Shown here one piece after another: positions 7,891 through 20,234 of a stretch of DNA of 64,000 nucleotides. The notes beneath the pieces are model-generated. The model had not been told where the DNA came from and made no database searches. It saw only the letters and a list, made by a program, of their open reading frames with translations. A program made the translations under genes and the position numbers. The stretch comes from an uncultured Pelagibacteraceae bacterium (GTDB lineage: Bacteria; Pseudomonadota; Alphaproteobacteria; Pelagibacterales; Pelagibacteraceae). The stretch spans positions 62,001 through 126,000 of the forward strand of contig CACEEW010000001.1 in assembly GCA_902558705.1 (NCBI GenBank), given 5' to 3'. Numbering within the stretch: the first letter of the stretch is position 1; the number at the start of each line of letters is the position of its first letter.

Positions 7891-9000
7891 ATGTCAGATG
7901 ATTTTCAACAAAGAGGTGGTAGTCCTTGGGGAACTCCTCCAGGAGGAAGTGGAAGTGGTAATGGATCAGGAAGAGGCCCAACACCTCCAGACATTGAAAA
8001 AATTATTAGAGAATTTCAAGAAAAAATAAAAAAATTTTTACCAGGTGGAAGTTCTTCTGGTGGTAGACAGGCAGTTTTAGTTTTAATTATTTTAGGTTTT
8101 GTATGGCTTGCTAGTGGTCTTTATAGAGTTTTACCCGATGAACAAGGTGTAGTTTTAAGATTTGGAAAATTTGTAAAAACAACTCAACCTGGATTAAATT
8201 ATCATATACCTTTTCCAGTTGAGTCGGTGCTTACCCCAAAAGTCACAAAAGTTAATAGAATTGATATCGGTTTTAGGTCTGAAAGAGATAGTGGATTTTC
8301 TTCTTCAGGTGGAGTTGCTGATGTTCCTCAAGAAAGCTTAATGTTAACAGGGGATGAAAATATCGTTAATATTGATTTTTCGGTTTTCTGGGTAATTAAA
8401 GATGCTGGAAATTTTTTGTTTAAAATTCAGGATCCTGAAGGAACTGTAAAAGCAGCAGCTGAGACAGCAATGAGAGAAGTAATTGCTAGATCAGATATTC
8501 AGCCAATTTTAACAGAGGGAAGATCTCTTATAGAGACAGATACTCAAGAGATTATTCAAAAAATTTTAGATGAATACACTAGTGGTATTCAAATAACTCA
8601 AGTTCAAACCCAAAAAGCTGATCCACCTGACCAAGTAATTGATGCATTTAGAGATGTACAAGCAGCTAGAGCAGATATGGAAAGATCTAAAAACGAAGCC
8701 GAAGCGTATGCCAATGATGTAATACCAAGAGCTCGTGGGGAAGCGCAAAAAATTCTTCAAGCAGCAGAAGCATATAAAAAAGAGGTTGTTGCAAAAGCAG
8801 AAGGTGAAGCAAGCAGATTTTTAGCAATCTATAATGAATATAAAATGGCAAAATCTGTAACTCAAGAAAGAATGTATTTAGAAACAATGGAAAAAGTTCT
8901 AGCAGACATAGATAAAGTTATCATAGAAAAAAATGCAGGATCAGGAGTAGTTCCTTATCTTCCGTTACCAGAATTAAGTAAAAAGAAAGCGACTAATTAA
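7891..9000 (+). CDS. hflK: FtsH protease modulator HflK
   Basis: HflK forms with HflC the large SPFH/stomatin-like cage around the FtsH membrane protease and controls its access to substrates. The 369-residue protein has the usual Gly/Ser-rich cytoplasmic N-terminus (residues 7-30), a membrane segment at about 59-79, then the SPFH domain beginning YRVLPDEQGVVLRFGK, and a long charged helix (ERSKNEAEAYANDVIPRARG). It is the first gene of hflK-hflC-DUF2065-degP; hflC starts one base after its stop. There is no ribosome-binding site, in line with a start-proximal promoter. Confidence 0.95.
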   Translation: MSDDFQQRGGSPWGTPPGGSGSGNGSGRGPTPPDIEKIIREFQEKIKKFLPGGSSSGGRQAVLVLIILGFVWLASGLYRVLPDEQGVVLRFGKFVKTTQPGLNYHIPFPVESVLTPKVTKVNRIDIGFRSERDSGFSSSGGVADVPQESLMLTGDENIVNIDFSVFWVIKDAGNFLFKIQDPEGTVKAAAETAMREVIARSDIQPILTEGRSLIETDTQEIIQKILDEYTSGIQITQVQTQKADPPDQVIDAFRDVQAARADMERSKNEAEAYANDVIPRARGEAQKILQAAEAYKKEVVAKAEGEASRFLAIYNEYKMAKSVTQERMYLETMEKVLADIDKVIIEKNAGSGVVPYLPLPELSKKKATN

Positions 9001-9001
9001 A

Positions 9002-9871
9002 ATGAATATGGGAAAAGTAATTGCTGGGATAATTGCTTTGCTTGTTGCAACAGCATATTTTTCAATCTTTATAGTTAAAGAAGTAAATCAAGCTATTGTT
9101 TTGCAATTTGGTGACCCTAAAAGAATTATTTCAAAACCAGGATTAAATTTTAAAATTCCATTTATCCAAAACGTTGTTTTTTTAGATAAGAGAATTTTAA
9201 ATCTAGATACCCCACCAGAAGAAGTAATTGCATCTGACCAGAAAAGATTAATTGTTGACGCTTTTGCAAGATTTCAAATTGTAGATCCTTTAAAATTTTA
9301 TATTTCTGTTGGAAATGAAAGAGTTGCAAGATCAAGATTAGCAACAATTATAAATTCGAGAATAAGAAACGTTTTAGGTCAACAAGAATTACAAACGCTT
9401 TTATCAGAAGATAGAACCAAACAAATGGCTTTAATACAAGAAGGTGTAAATAATGAAGCTGAAAATTTTGGAATTAAAATTAATGATGTAAGAATAAAAA
9501 GAGCTGACCTTCCTCAAGCAAATAGTGATGCAATTTTTAGAAGAATGCAAACTGAAAGAGAAAGAGAAGCCAAAGAATTTAGAGCAAGAGGGGCAGAGAT
9601 GGCAGTGACTATTACTTCGACTGCAGATAAAGAGGTTACTGTTATACTCGCAGATGCTCAAAAAAAATCAGAGATAATGAAGGGTGAAGGAGATGGTAAA
9701 AGAAATAATATTTTTGCAGGTGCTTTTGGCCAAGACCCTGAATTTTTTGCATTTTATAGAGCAATGCAAGCTTATGAAAAAGCTTTAATTGGAGGAGAAA
9801 CATCACTGATTTTATCTCCTGATAGTGAGTTTTTTAAATTCTTTGGAAATATAAAACCTAAATCAAATTAA
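9002..9871 (+). CDS. hflC: FtsH protease modulator HflC
   Basis: Partner of HflK in the periplasm-facing SPFH cage around FtsH. The 289-residue protein has an N-terminal signal anchor (residues 5-25), the start of the SPFH domain EVNQAIVLQFGDPKRI, the motif RNVLGQQELQTLLSEDR, and the coiled helix REREAKEFRARGAE that assembles the ring. It follows hflK by one base, and DUF2065 follows it after nine. No anomalies in length or motifs. Confidence 0.95.
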   Translation: MNMGKVIAGIIALLVATAYFSIFIVKEVNQAIVLQFGDPKRIISKPGLNFKIPFIQNVVFLDKRILNLDTPPEEVIASDQKRLIVDAFARFQIVDPLKFYISVGNERVARSRLATIINSRIRNVLGQQELQTLLSEDRTKQMALIQEGVNNEAENFGIKINDVRIKRADLPQANSDAIFRRMQTEREREAKEFRARGAEMAVTITSTADKEVTVILADAQKKSEIMKGEGDGKRNNIFAGAFGQDPEFFAFYRAMQAYEKALIGGETSLILSPDSEFFKFFGNIKPKSN

Positions 9872-9880
9872 ATTTTTAAA

Positions 9881-10066
9881 ATGAAAGAATTGATCATAGC
9901 ATTTGGTCTATTCTTGTTCATTGAAGGTATTTTATATGCCATATTTCCATCAAAAATGAAAAATATGTTAAAGAAGTTAGAATTAGTAAAGGTCAGTCAA
10001 TTAAGAACTGGAGGATTAATCTTTGCTATAATAGGTTTTATTATTATTTATTATACAAAAAACTAA
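9881..10066 (+). CDS. DUF2065 family inner-membrane protein
   Basis: A 61-residue protein with two hydrophobic helices (residues 3-20 and 41-58) separated by a basic loop containing LRTGGL. This is the YjeT/DUF2065 pattern. Its place between hflC and a Do-type protease is the usual alphaproteobacterial order, which suggests a link to membrane protein quality control. Its stop is directly followed by the ATG of the protease. Its biochemical role is unknown. Confidence 0.85.
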   Translation: MKELIIAFGLFLFIEGILYAIFPSKMKNMLKKLELVKVSQLRTGGLIFAIIGFIIIYYTKN

Positions 10067-11473
10067 ATGAAAAAAATTAAAACATTCTTATTAACAATAA
10101 TATTAATCTTAAATTTTCAATCCATTTCTTTATCAAAAGATTATCCAGGCTCATTTGCAGATTTAGCAGAGAAGTTAATGCCATCGGTAGTTAATATTTC
10201 AACTACAACAATCGTTAAAACTCAATCAAACCAATTTCCTTTTCAATTTCCACCAGGATCACCATTTGAGGACATGTTTAAAGAATTTGGAATACCTCAA
10301 GAAAGACAATCAGCAGCTTTAGGCTCTGGGTTTATCATTGATGAAAAAGGAATTGTGGTAACAAATAATCATGTAATTCAAGATGCTAAAGATATTATTA
10401 TTAGAGTTAATGGAGATAAGGAATTTAAAGCTAAGGTATTAGGTGCAGATCCTTTATCTGATATCGCTGTATTACAATTAGAAACAGAGGAAAAATTTGT
10501 TCCAGTTAAATTTGGTAATTCAGATAAAGCCAGAATTGGCGATTGGGTAATTGCAATTGGAAACCCTTTTGGATTAGGTGGAACAGTAACTTCTGGAATA
10601 ATTTCAGCAAGAAATCGATCTATCGGTCTAAGTAGATATGAAGATTATATTCAAACAGACGCTTCTATTAACCAAGGTAACTCTGGTGGTCCACTATTTG
10701 ACATGAATGGAGATGTAATTGGAATTAATACAGCTATCTTAGGAAGAAATGGATCAATTGGAATTGGTTTTTCTATACCCTCAAATAGTGCAAAAATTGT
10801 AATTGATCAATTGATTAAATTTGGCGAAACAAAAAGAGGATGGCTTGGAGTAAGAATCCAAGATGTTACAAAAGAAATTGCAGAAGTCGAAAAGTTAGAT
10901 GAACCAAGAGGAGCATTGGTTGCTAGTGTAGCTGCAAAAAGTCCATCTGATAGAGGTGGTGTAAAAGCAGGAGATATAATTTTAGAATTTGATGGACAAA
11001 GAATTCAAGAAATGAAACAACTTCCGATGATTGTCGCAAGAACAGAAGTAGGTAAGAAAGTTGAAGTAAAAATTTGGAGAAATAAAAAAGAAATTACCAA
11101 AATTATTACTTTAGGAAGATTAGAAACCTCAGAGGATTTTAAAGTTGCTGAACAAAATTCAGAACCAAAAGATTTAAGAATTGAAAAACTAAAAATAAAT
11201 GTAAGAGAAGTTTCAAAAGAGGATATAAAATCAAGAAATTTACCAAATCAAACTCGTGGATTAGTTGTCACAAAAATTGATAGTAATAGTCCTTTATTAA
11301 ACTCTATAGAGTTAGATAGTATAATTTTAGAAGCTCAAAAGAAAAAAATAAGAAATGTGAATGATTTAAATGAAGCAGTAGAGGAAGTTTTAAGTACTAA
11401 TCAAAAAACTATATTACTAGTTATTTACAATAATCAAAATCAAAGAAGATATATAGGTGTTAAATTAAACTAA
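10067..11473 (+). CDS. degP: Do-type periplasmic serine protease (DegP/DegQ family)
   Basis: A 468-residue HtrA protease that degrades or refolds misfolded periplasmic proteins. It has a signal peptide (residues 1-23), then a trypsin-like domain with the catalytic triad His102 (TNNHVI), Asp132 (LSDIAV) and Ser206 (GNSGGPLF), followed by two PDZ domains from about residue 275 and 375. The second PDZ is divergent. It starts directly at the end of the DUF2065 gene and ends three bases before miaA, making one transcription unit with hflKC. Confidence 0.95.
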   Translation: MKKIKTFLLTIILILNFQSISLSKDYPGSFADLAEKLMPSVVNISTTTIVKTQSNQFPFQFPPGSPFEDMFKEFGIPQERQSAALGSGFIIDEKGIVVTNNHVIQDAKDIIIRVNGDKEFKAKVLGADPLSDIAVLQLETEEKFVPVKFGNSDKARIGDWVIAIGNPFGLGGTVTSGIISARNRSIGLSRYEDYIQTDASINQGNSGGPLFDMNGDVIGINTAILGRNGSIGIGFSIPSNSAKIVIDQLIKFGETKRGWLGVRIQDVTKEIAEVEKLDEPRGALVASVAAKSPSDRGGVKAGDIILEFDGQRIQEMKQLPMIVARTEVGKKVEVKIWRNKKEITKIITLGRLETSEDFKVAEQNSEPKDLRIEKLKINVREVSKEDIKSRNLPNQTRGLVVTKIDSNSPLLNSIELDSIILEAQKKKIRNVNDLNEAVEEVLSTNQKTILLVIYNNQNQRRYIGVKLN

Positions 11474-11476
11474 TTT

Positions 11477-12385
11477 ATGGATTTAAAATCCAAAATTATT
11501 TTAATTTATGGACCTACTGCATCTGGTAAATCTGATTTTGCAGTCAAACTAGCAAAAAAAATTGACGGTGAGATTATAAATGCAGATAGTATTCAGGTAT
11601 ACAAAGAACTTAAAGTTTTGTCTGCAAGACCCTATAAAAAAGATTATCAAAAAATTAAACATCATTTGTATGGTTTTCAAAGAGTAACAAAAAATTTTTC
11701 CACAGGGGATTGGTTAAAATTAGTGGATCAAAAAATTTCTAATTTAAAGAAACGGAAAAAAGTCCCAATTATAGTTGGAGGTACAGGTTTATATTTTAAG
11801 GCATTGACTGATGGCTTAGTCAATATTCCAAGGATTCCAATAAAATTTAGAGAAAAGATTAGACTGTTACATAAAAAAATTGGACCTAAAAGATTTTTTT
11901 CAAGGTTAATAAAGTTAGATCCCCTAGCTAAGCATAATCTTAATTACTCAGATACTCAAAGATGTATAAGAGCTTATGAAGTTAAGTCATTTACTAAAAG
12001 TTCTATTTATGATTGGTTTAAAAAAACCAAATCTAATTATGAACAAAAAGATTTTTATAAGATTTACATAGATTTCCCTAGAAATAAGCTTTTAGATAGA
12101 ATTAGTTTAAGAGCTAAAGAAATGATCAAAAAAGGAGCTATATTGGAAGTAAAGAGATTTATCAAAACCAAAGTTCGTAAAGATAAGACAGCTCATAAAG
12201 CCATTGGGATTAATGAAGTTGGTCAATATCTCCAAAAAAAAATTGAAATTAATCAAGTTATTGAGAAAATATCAATAAAGACTAGACAATATGCCAAAAG
12301 ACAAAGCACTTGGGCTAGAGGCAATATGCAAAATTGGATCAAAATGAATCCAGCTGTCTTAAAGAAATTCTTAAAAAAAATTTAG
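11477..12385 (+). CDS. miaA: tRNA dimethylallyltransferase MiaA
   Basis: MiaA adds the isopentenyl group to A37 of tRNAs that read codons starting with U. The 302-residue protein has the P-loop IYGPTASGKSDFA at residues 9-21, the DSIQVYKEL block that binds the anticodon loop, the GGTGLYFKAL motif near residue 100, and a C-terminal RQYAKRQSTWARGN block. Length and motifs are normal. It is the last gene of the hflKC unit; ilvB follows after 53 bases with its own promoter. Confidence 0.95.
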   Translation: MDLKSKIILIYGPTASGKSDFAVKLAKKIDGEIINADSIQVYKELKVLSARPYKKDYQKIKHHLYGFQRVTKNFSTGDWLKLVDQKISNLKKRKKVPIIVGGTGLYFKALTDGLVNIPRIPIKFREKIRLLHKKIGPKRFFSRLIKLDPLAKHNLNYSDTQRCIRAYEVKSFTKSSIYDWFKKTKSNYEQKDFYKIYIDFPRNKLLDRISLRAKEMIKKGAILEVKRFIKTKVRKDKTAHKAIGINEVGQYLQKKIEINQVIEKISIKTRQYAKRQSTWARGNMQNWIKMNPAVLKKFLKKI

Positions 12386-12402
12386 ATATCTCTTACTTAG
12401 TC

Positions 12403-12434
12403 TTGACCAATCAGTACAACTTCAGCTAGATTGG
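12403..12434 (+). promoter_or_regulatory. ilvB promoter with overlapping dyad
   Basis: TTGACC (12403-12408) and CTAGAT (12426-12431), or TAGATT one base on, lie 17 or 18 bases apart, which puts the transcription start at or next to the ilvB ATG (12439). An inverted repeat CCAATC (12407-12412) and GATTGG (12429-12434) overlaps both boxes. A second, TCAGC (12422-12426) and GCTGA (12434-12438), abuts the start codon. The arrangement fits a leaderless mRNA with an operator in the promoter. Confidence 0.4.
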
Positions 12435-12438
12435 CTGA

Positions 12439-14205
12439 ATGTCCAAATTATATTCAGGTGCTGAAATAGTATTTAAATGTCTTGAAGATCAAGATGTTAA
12501 ATTTATTTTTGGATATCCGGGTGGAGCTGTACTACCAATTTATGATGAGCTTAAAAATCATTCAACTATTAAACATATTTTAGTCAGACATGAGCAGGGG
12601 GCAGGACATGCTGCAGAGGGTTATGCGAGATCTTCAGGTAAACCTGGAGTAGTTCTAGTTACATCTGGTCCAGGTGCAACTAATGTTGTCACAGCTTTAA
12701 CTGATGCATATATGGACTCAGTCCCTCTAGTATGTATTTCAGGACAAGTACCAACTCACTTAATTGGAACTGATGCTTTTCAAGAATGCGATACAACAGG
12801 AATAACTAGACCATGTACAAAACATAATTGGTTAGTTAAAGACATCAAAGACTTACCTAAAATTATGCATGAAGCTTTTCGAGTTGCAACAACAGGAAGG
12901 CCTGGCCCAGTACTAGTTGATATACCTAAAGATATTCAGTTTGCAAAAACAAATTATTCAAAACCAAAAATAGAAAAAAAAATTAATGGAAAAATACATA
13001 ATAAATTTTCACAAAATGAAATTAATGAATTAATTAATTTAATTTCAAAAGCAAAAAAACCAGTAATTTATACTGGTGGTGGCGTCATTAATTCTGGACC
13101 AAAAGCAAGTGAATCTCTGAGAGAGTTTGTTAGATTAATTGGCTTTCCAATTACATCTACATTGCAAGGACTTGGTGCGTTTCCAGGTGATGACAATCAA
13201 TTTATAGGAATGCTTGGAATGCATGGAACGTATGAGGCCAATAACGCGATGCATGATTGCGATTTATTAATCAATATTGGAGCAAGATTTGATGATAGGA
13301 TAACAGGAAAGATAGATGAATTTTCACCAAGATCAAAGAAGGTACATATTGATATTGATCCATCATCAATTAATAAAATTATAAAAGTAGATTTAGCAAT
13401 AGTTGGTGATGTTAATGAGGTTCTTAAAACTACAATTAAAAAGATTAATAAAAAACAAAACGGTTCTAAGATATCAAATAAGCAAAATATTTCTAAATGG
13501 TGGGAACAGATACAAAAATGGAGAACAAAAAACTCTTTAGGTTTTATCAATAGTGAAAAAACTATTAAACCTCAACATGCTGTTCAAAGATTATATGAGC
13601 TAACAAAAAACCAAGATACATTTGTAACTACAGAAGTTGGGCAACATCAAATGTGGGCTGCACAACATTATAAATTTAATAAACCAAATAGATGGATGAC
13701 ATCTGGGGGACTTGGAACTATGGGATATGGCCTTCCTGCAGCTGTAGGTGTTCAAATCGCCCATCCAGATAAACTTGTTATTGATATAGCTGGGGAGGCT
13801 TCAGTTTTAATGACTATGCAAGAAATGTCTACAGCAGTTCAATATAATTTACCTATCAAAATTTTTGTTCTAAATAATCAATATATGGGAATGGTAAGAC
13901 AATGGCAGGAGCTATTACATGAAAAAAATTATTCTGAGAGCTATTCAGAAGCTTTACCTGATTTTGTAAAATTAGCTGAGGCTTATGGATGTAAAGGAAT
14001 TAAAGTTGATAATCCAGATGAACTTGATTCAAAGATTAAAGAAATGATTGATCACAATGGCCCTGTAATATTTGACTGTCAGGTTGATCCTAATGAAAAC
14101 TGTTTCCCGATGATACCATCTGGAAAGCCACATAATCAAATGATTTTAGGACCTAATGATAAAGAGGAAAATAAGATTACAGGAAAAGGCAAAGCATTAG
14201 TTTAA
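12439..14205 (+). CDS. ilvB: Acetolactate synthase large subunit
   Basis: Catalytic subunit of acetohydroxyacid synthase, the first common step of valine, leucine and isoleucine synthesis, using ThDP, Mg and FAD. The 588-residue protein has the three domains of the family; catalytic Glu52 lies in [16 protein letters not shown], and FAD-domain and C-terminal ThDP domain follow. The ThDP/Mg motif reads GEAS with Glu453 where GD is the textbook form, then [13 protein letters not shown]. The stop overlaps the ATG of ilvH by one base. An operon ilvB-ilvH-ilvC is evident. Confidence 0.96.
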   Translation: MSKLYSGAEIVFKCLEDQDVKFIFGYPGGAVLPIYDELKNHSTIKHILVRHEQGAGHAAEGYARSSGKPGVVLVTSGPGATNVVTALTDAYMDSVPLVCISGQVPTHLIGTDAFQECDTTGITRPCTKHNWLVKDIKDLPKIMHEAFRVATTGRPGPVLVDIPKDIQFAKTNYSKPKIEKKINGKIHNKFSQNEINELINLISKAKKPVIYTGGGVINSGPKASESLREFVRLIGFPITSTLQGLGAFPGDDNQFIGMLGMHGTYEANNAMHDCDLLINIGARFDDRITGKIDEFSPRSKKVHIDIDPSSINKIIKVDLAIVGDVNEVLKTTIKKINKKQNGSKISNKQNISKWWEQIQKWRTKNSLGFINSEKTIKPQHAVQRLYELTKNQDTFVTTEVGQHQMWAAQHYKFNKPNRWMTSGGLGTMGYGLPAAVGVQIAHPDKLVIDIAGEASVLMTMQEMSTAVQYNLPIKIFVLNNQYMGMVRQWQELLHEKNYSESYSEALPDFVKLAEAYGCKGIKVDNPDELDSKIKEMIDHNGPVIFDCQVDPNENCFPMIPSGKPHNQMILGPNDKEENKITGKGKALV

Positions 14206-14753
14206 TGGTAAAAGCAAAATCAGCATATAGTATACCAACTAAGATAGGTAAATTAGATACACATATTTTTGTGGTTTGGGTCGATAATGAATCTGGAGTA
14301 TTAGCTAGGGTGGTAGGCTTGTTTTCTGGTAGAGGTTATAATATTGAGTCTTTGGCCGTTGCGGAAGTTGATGCAACAAAAAACATTTCTAGGATTACCA
14401 TTGTAACCACAGGAACTCCTCAAGTAATAGATCAAATTAAATTACAACTGAAAAAATTAGTTCCAGTGCATAAAGTAGCTGATTTTAAAAGGGAAGATAA
14501 AAAAGTAATATTTAAAGAAATGGCTCTACTTAAAGTTGTTGGAAATAAAAAAAAGATAGAAAAAACACTTAAAGCCTGTAAAAGCTTTAATCCAGTTATA
14601 TTGGATAAAACTAAACAATCCATTGTTATCCAAATAACTGCTTTAAGGAGAGAAATAGATAAAATGAGTAAAAAATTAAAACCTTTTGGTTTAACTAGCA
14701 CTTCAAGAACTGGAGCTATAGCTATGACGAGAGGGGCAGAAGTTTTTAAATAA
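14205..14753 (+). CDS. ilvH: Acetolactate synthase small (regulatory) subunit
   Basis: A 182-residue regulatory subunit that binds IlvB and confers valine feedback inhibition. The N-terminal ACT domain begins HIFVVWVDNESGVLARVVGLFSGRGYNIESLAV (read in parts), and the C-terminal ALS-SS domain follows from about residue 95. The start overlaps the ilvB stop by one base. About 20 residues precede the ACT domain. ilvC follows after 19 bases with its own GGGAG ribosome-binding site. Confidence 0.95.
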   Translation: MVKAKSAYSIPTKIGKLDTHIFVVWVDNESGVLARVVGLFSGRGYNIESLAVAEVDATKNISRITIVTTGTPQVIDQIKLQLKKLVPVHKVADFKREDKKVIFKEMALLKVVGNKKKIEKTLKACKSFNPVILDKTKQSIVIQITALRREIDKMSKKLKPFGLTSTSRTGAIAMTRGAEVFK

Positions 14754-14757
14754 ATAA

Positions 14758-15795
<1,038 letters not shown>

Positions 15796-15801
15796 ACTTT
15801 A

Positions 15802-15816
15802 GCTCCATATTGGGGC
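15802..15816 (+). terminator. Weak hairpin after ilvC
   Basis: GCTCCA (15802-15807) and TGGGGC (15811-15816) can pair over a three-base loop with one G-T pair. An AT-rich but not T-only tail follows. It may separate the ilv operon from leuA, which has its own promoter just downstream; evidence is thin. Confidence 0.3.
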
Positions 15817-15834
15817 GAAAATTATTATTTTATT

Positions 15835-15862
15835 TTGCAATCTATACGAGAGGTTGTATATT
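15835..15862 (+). promoter_or_regulatory. leuA promoter
   Basis: TTGCAA (15835-15840) and TATATT (15857-15862) with 16 bases between them would start transcription near 15869, about 14 bases ahead of the leuA ATG. The TTG that opens the long reading frame is thus better read as a -35 box than as a start codon. Confidence 0.5.
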
Positions 15863-15882
15863 TCTTAAATAAAATTTTTTAT

Positions 15883-18494
<2,612 letters not shown>

Positions 18495-18499
18495 GAAAG

Positions 18500-19735
18500 A
18501 TGGCATCAAGTAGAGATGATTTTATTATAGCAATCAGATCTGCTTTTTTAAAAAAAAGCACCCAGCAAAAATTTTCTTTACTTAGTTTAGTATTTGCGTC
18601 TATTTTTATAGTTGTATTATCTAATCTAGATTTTAAAGCTGTACGATATCTTAAAATAGGAATTAATGAATTAGTTTACAGATCTTCTTTTGTAGTATCA
18701 ATTCCAGAAAACTTTATTAAGGATACAATTATAGAAGTATCTGACTATACAACTTTCTTTAATGATTATAAAAAAAAAAGATTAGAATTAAGTAAATTAA
18801 AATCAAACTTCATCTCTAGTGAGATAATTCAAAATGAAAATAGAGAATTAAAAGAGTTAATCAATGATTATGTTTCAACTTCAGATAAAATTTTGGCAAA
18901 AATTATCATGGATCATGAAAGCCCTTTTTTAAAAAGTATAATTATTAACAAAGGTAGTAAAAATAATATCAAAATTGGCACAAACATATATGACCAGTCA
19001 TATTTAGTGGGTAGAGTAATTGAAGTTAATTACAAGACCTCAAGAGTATTGTTATTAACTGATCTAAATTCTAATGTTCCAGTTACAATCGCACCTCAAA
19101 ATATTCAGGCAATAGTTACAGGTACAGGAGATAATTATGGTCAAATTAAATATATTAAAGATGGCCTTTCTGAGGAAATTGAAGAGGAAAGTATAATTTA
19201 TACATCTGGAACAGGGGCAATTTTTAAAAGTGGAATTCCAATAGGAACATTGGAAATTATTAAAGAAAATTCATCATCTGAATTTAGAGTTGAATTTTAT
19301 AGTGATTTTTCTCAACTTAAATATGTTTTTGCTGAAATAACAAGTACATCTGAGATACCAGATCAAAATGTGTCTGAACCTGACAATGAAAATATCAATA
19401 CAGTCAATGCAAAACTAAAAATTTTAGAAGATGAACTTAAAATTTTTCAAGAGACTAATTCTAAATTTTTAGAAGAAAATATAGATTTAAAAAGTGAAAT
19501 AAATGATCTTAACAATAAGTTATTGATATTAAATAATGAATTATCATCTAAAAATATTACAATAAGCCAGTTTAATACCGATAAAACAGAATTAGAATTT
19601 TTAAGACTTAATTTAGAATTTGGGCATAAGTGTCGCAAATCTAATAAACTTTTTCAAAAAGCATCAGGTTTTGAGCCTGGAAGTGATGAATATAAAAAGT
19701 GTGTTCTAAATAAAGGAATAATAATTAATGACTAA
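18500..19735 (+). CDS. mreC: Rod-shape-determining protein MreC with long C-terminal coiled coil
   Basis: MreC is the periplasmic scaffold linking MreB and PBP2. The protein has a membrane segment (about residues 25-43), a coiled coil, then the double beta-barrel domain (about 125-275) with DQSYLVGRVIEV and TSGTGAIFKSGIPIG. At 411 residues it is roughly 100 longer than typical MreC. The extra part (about 295-411) is a second predicted coiled coil (heptad-like ILEDELKIFQETNSKFLEE) followed by a short Cys-containing tail. Its end overlaps mreD by eight bases. Confidence 0.92.
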   Translation: MASSRDDFIIAIRSAFLKKSTQQKFSLLSLVFASIFIVVLSNLDFKAVRYLKIGINELVYRSSFVVSIPENFIKDTIIEVSDYTTFFNDYKKKRLELSKLKSNFISSEIIQNENRELKELINDYVSTSDKILAKIIMDHESPFLKSIIINKGSKNNIKIGTNIYDQSYLVGRVIEVNYKTSRVLLLTDLNSNVPVTIAPQNIQAIVTGTGDNYGQIKYIKDGLSEEIEEESIIYTSGTGAIFKSGIPIGTLEIIKENSSSEFRVEFYSDFSQLKYVFAEITSTSEIPDQNVSEPDNENINTVNAKLKILEDELKIFQETNSKFLEENIDLKSEINDLNNKLLILNNELSSKNITISQFNTDKTELEFLRLNLEFGHKCRKSNKLFQKASGFEPGSDEYKKCVLNKGIIIND

Positions 19736-20234
19736 TTTAAAATCGAAAGGCTTTTTTTCAAAATTTTATTCTTGGTTACCTGTGGTTGTTTTATATGTGT
19801 CTGTATTAAATGAATTTGATGTTAATTATTTAAACCTTGACTTTTTCTCTTTCAATTTTCCTTTTATTTTAATCTTTTTTTTTACATTAAAAGATTTTAA
19901 AAACTTTGATTATCTTTTAGTTTTTTTGGCAGGATTGATTAACGATACTGTTGTAGGTTTACCTCTTGGTTTAAGTAGCTTATCTTTCATGATAATTTGT
20001 ATAGCAACATCATATTTTCGAAATATCACAATTAGACCCAATCAAGCAAAGGATTGGTTTTATTTTTTATTTGTTATAATTTTAGTTAACTCTTTGAATT
20101 ATTCAATTTTAACATTATTTTTTTCATATAATTTAATATTATGGGCTTACGTGGTTAATACTTTTTTTACTTTCTTGTTTTATCTTATTTTTCTTACAAT
20201 ATTTAAATTTTATCTAAAAAGTATAAATGATTAA
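19728..20234 (+). CDS. mreD: Rod-shape-determining membrane protein MreD
   Basis: A 168-residue polytopic membrane protein with five to six hydrophobic segments, rich in Phe and Leu. MreD is poorly conserved; the best family feature is FLAGLINDTVVGLPLGLSS (acidic-polar motif in the membrane) near residue 62. It overlaps mreC by eight bases and mrdA by eight bases, which confirms its place in the elongation complex. Confidence 0.88.
   Translation: MTNLKSKGFFSKFYSWLPVVVLYVSVLNEFDVNYLNLDFFSFNFPFILIFFFTLKDFKNFDYLLVFLAGLINDTVVGLPLGLSSLSFMIICIATSYFRNITIRPNQAKDWFYFLFVIILVNSLNYSILTLFFSYNLILWAYVVNTFFTFLFYLIFLTIFKFYLKSIND

Noticed and set aside
15835..15882. TTG start for leuA
   Set aside because: TTGCAA with TATATT 16 bases on looks like a promoter, and the extra 16 residues are not LeuA sequence.
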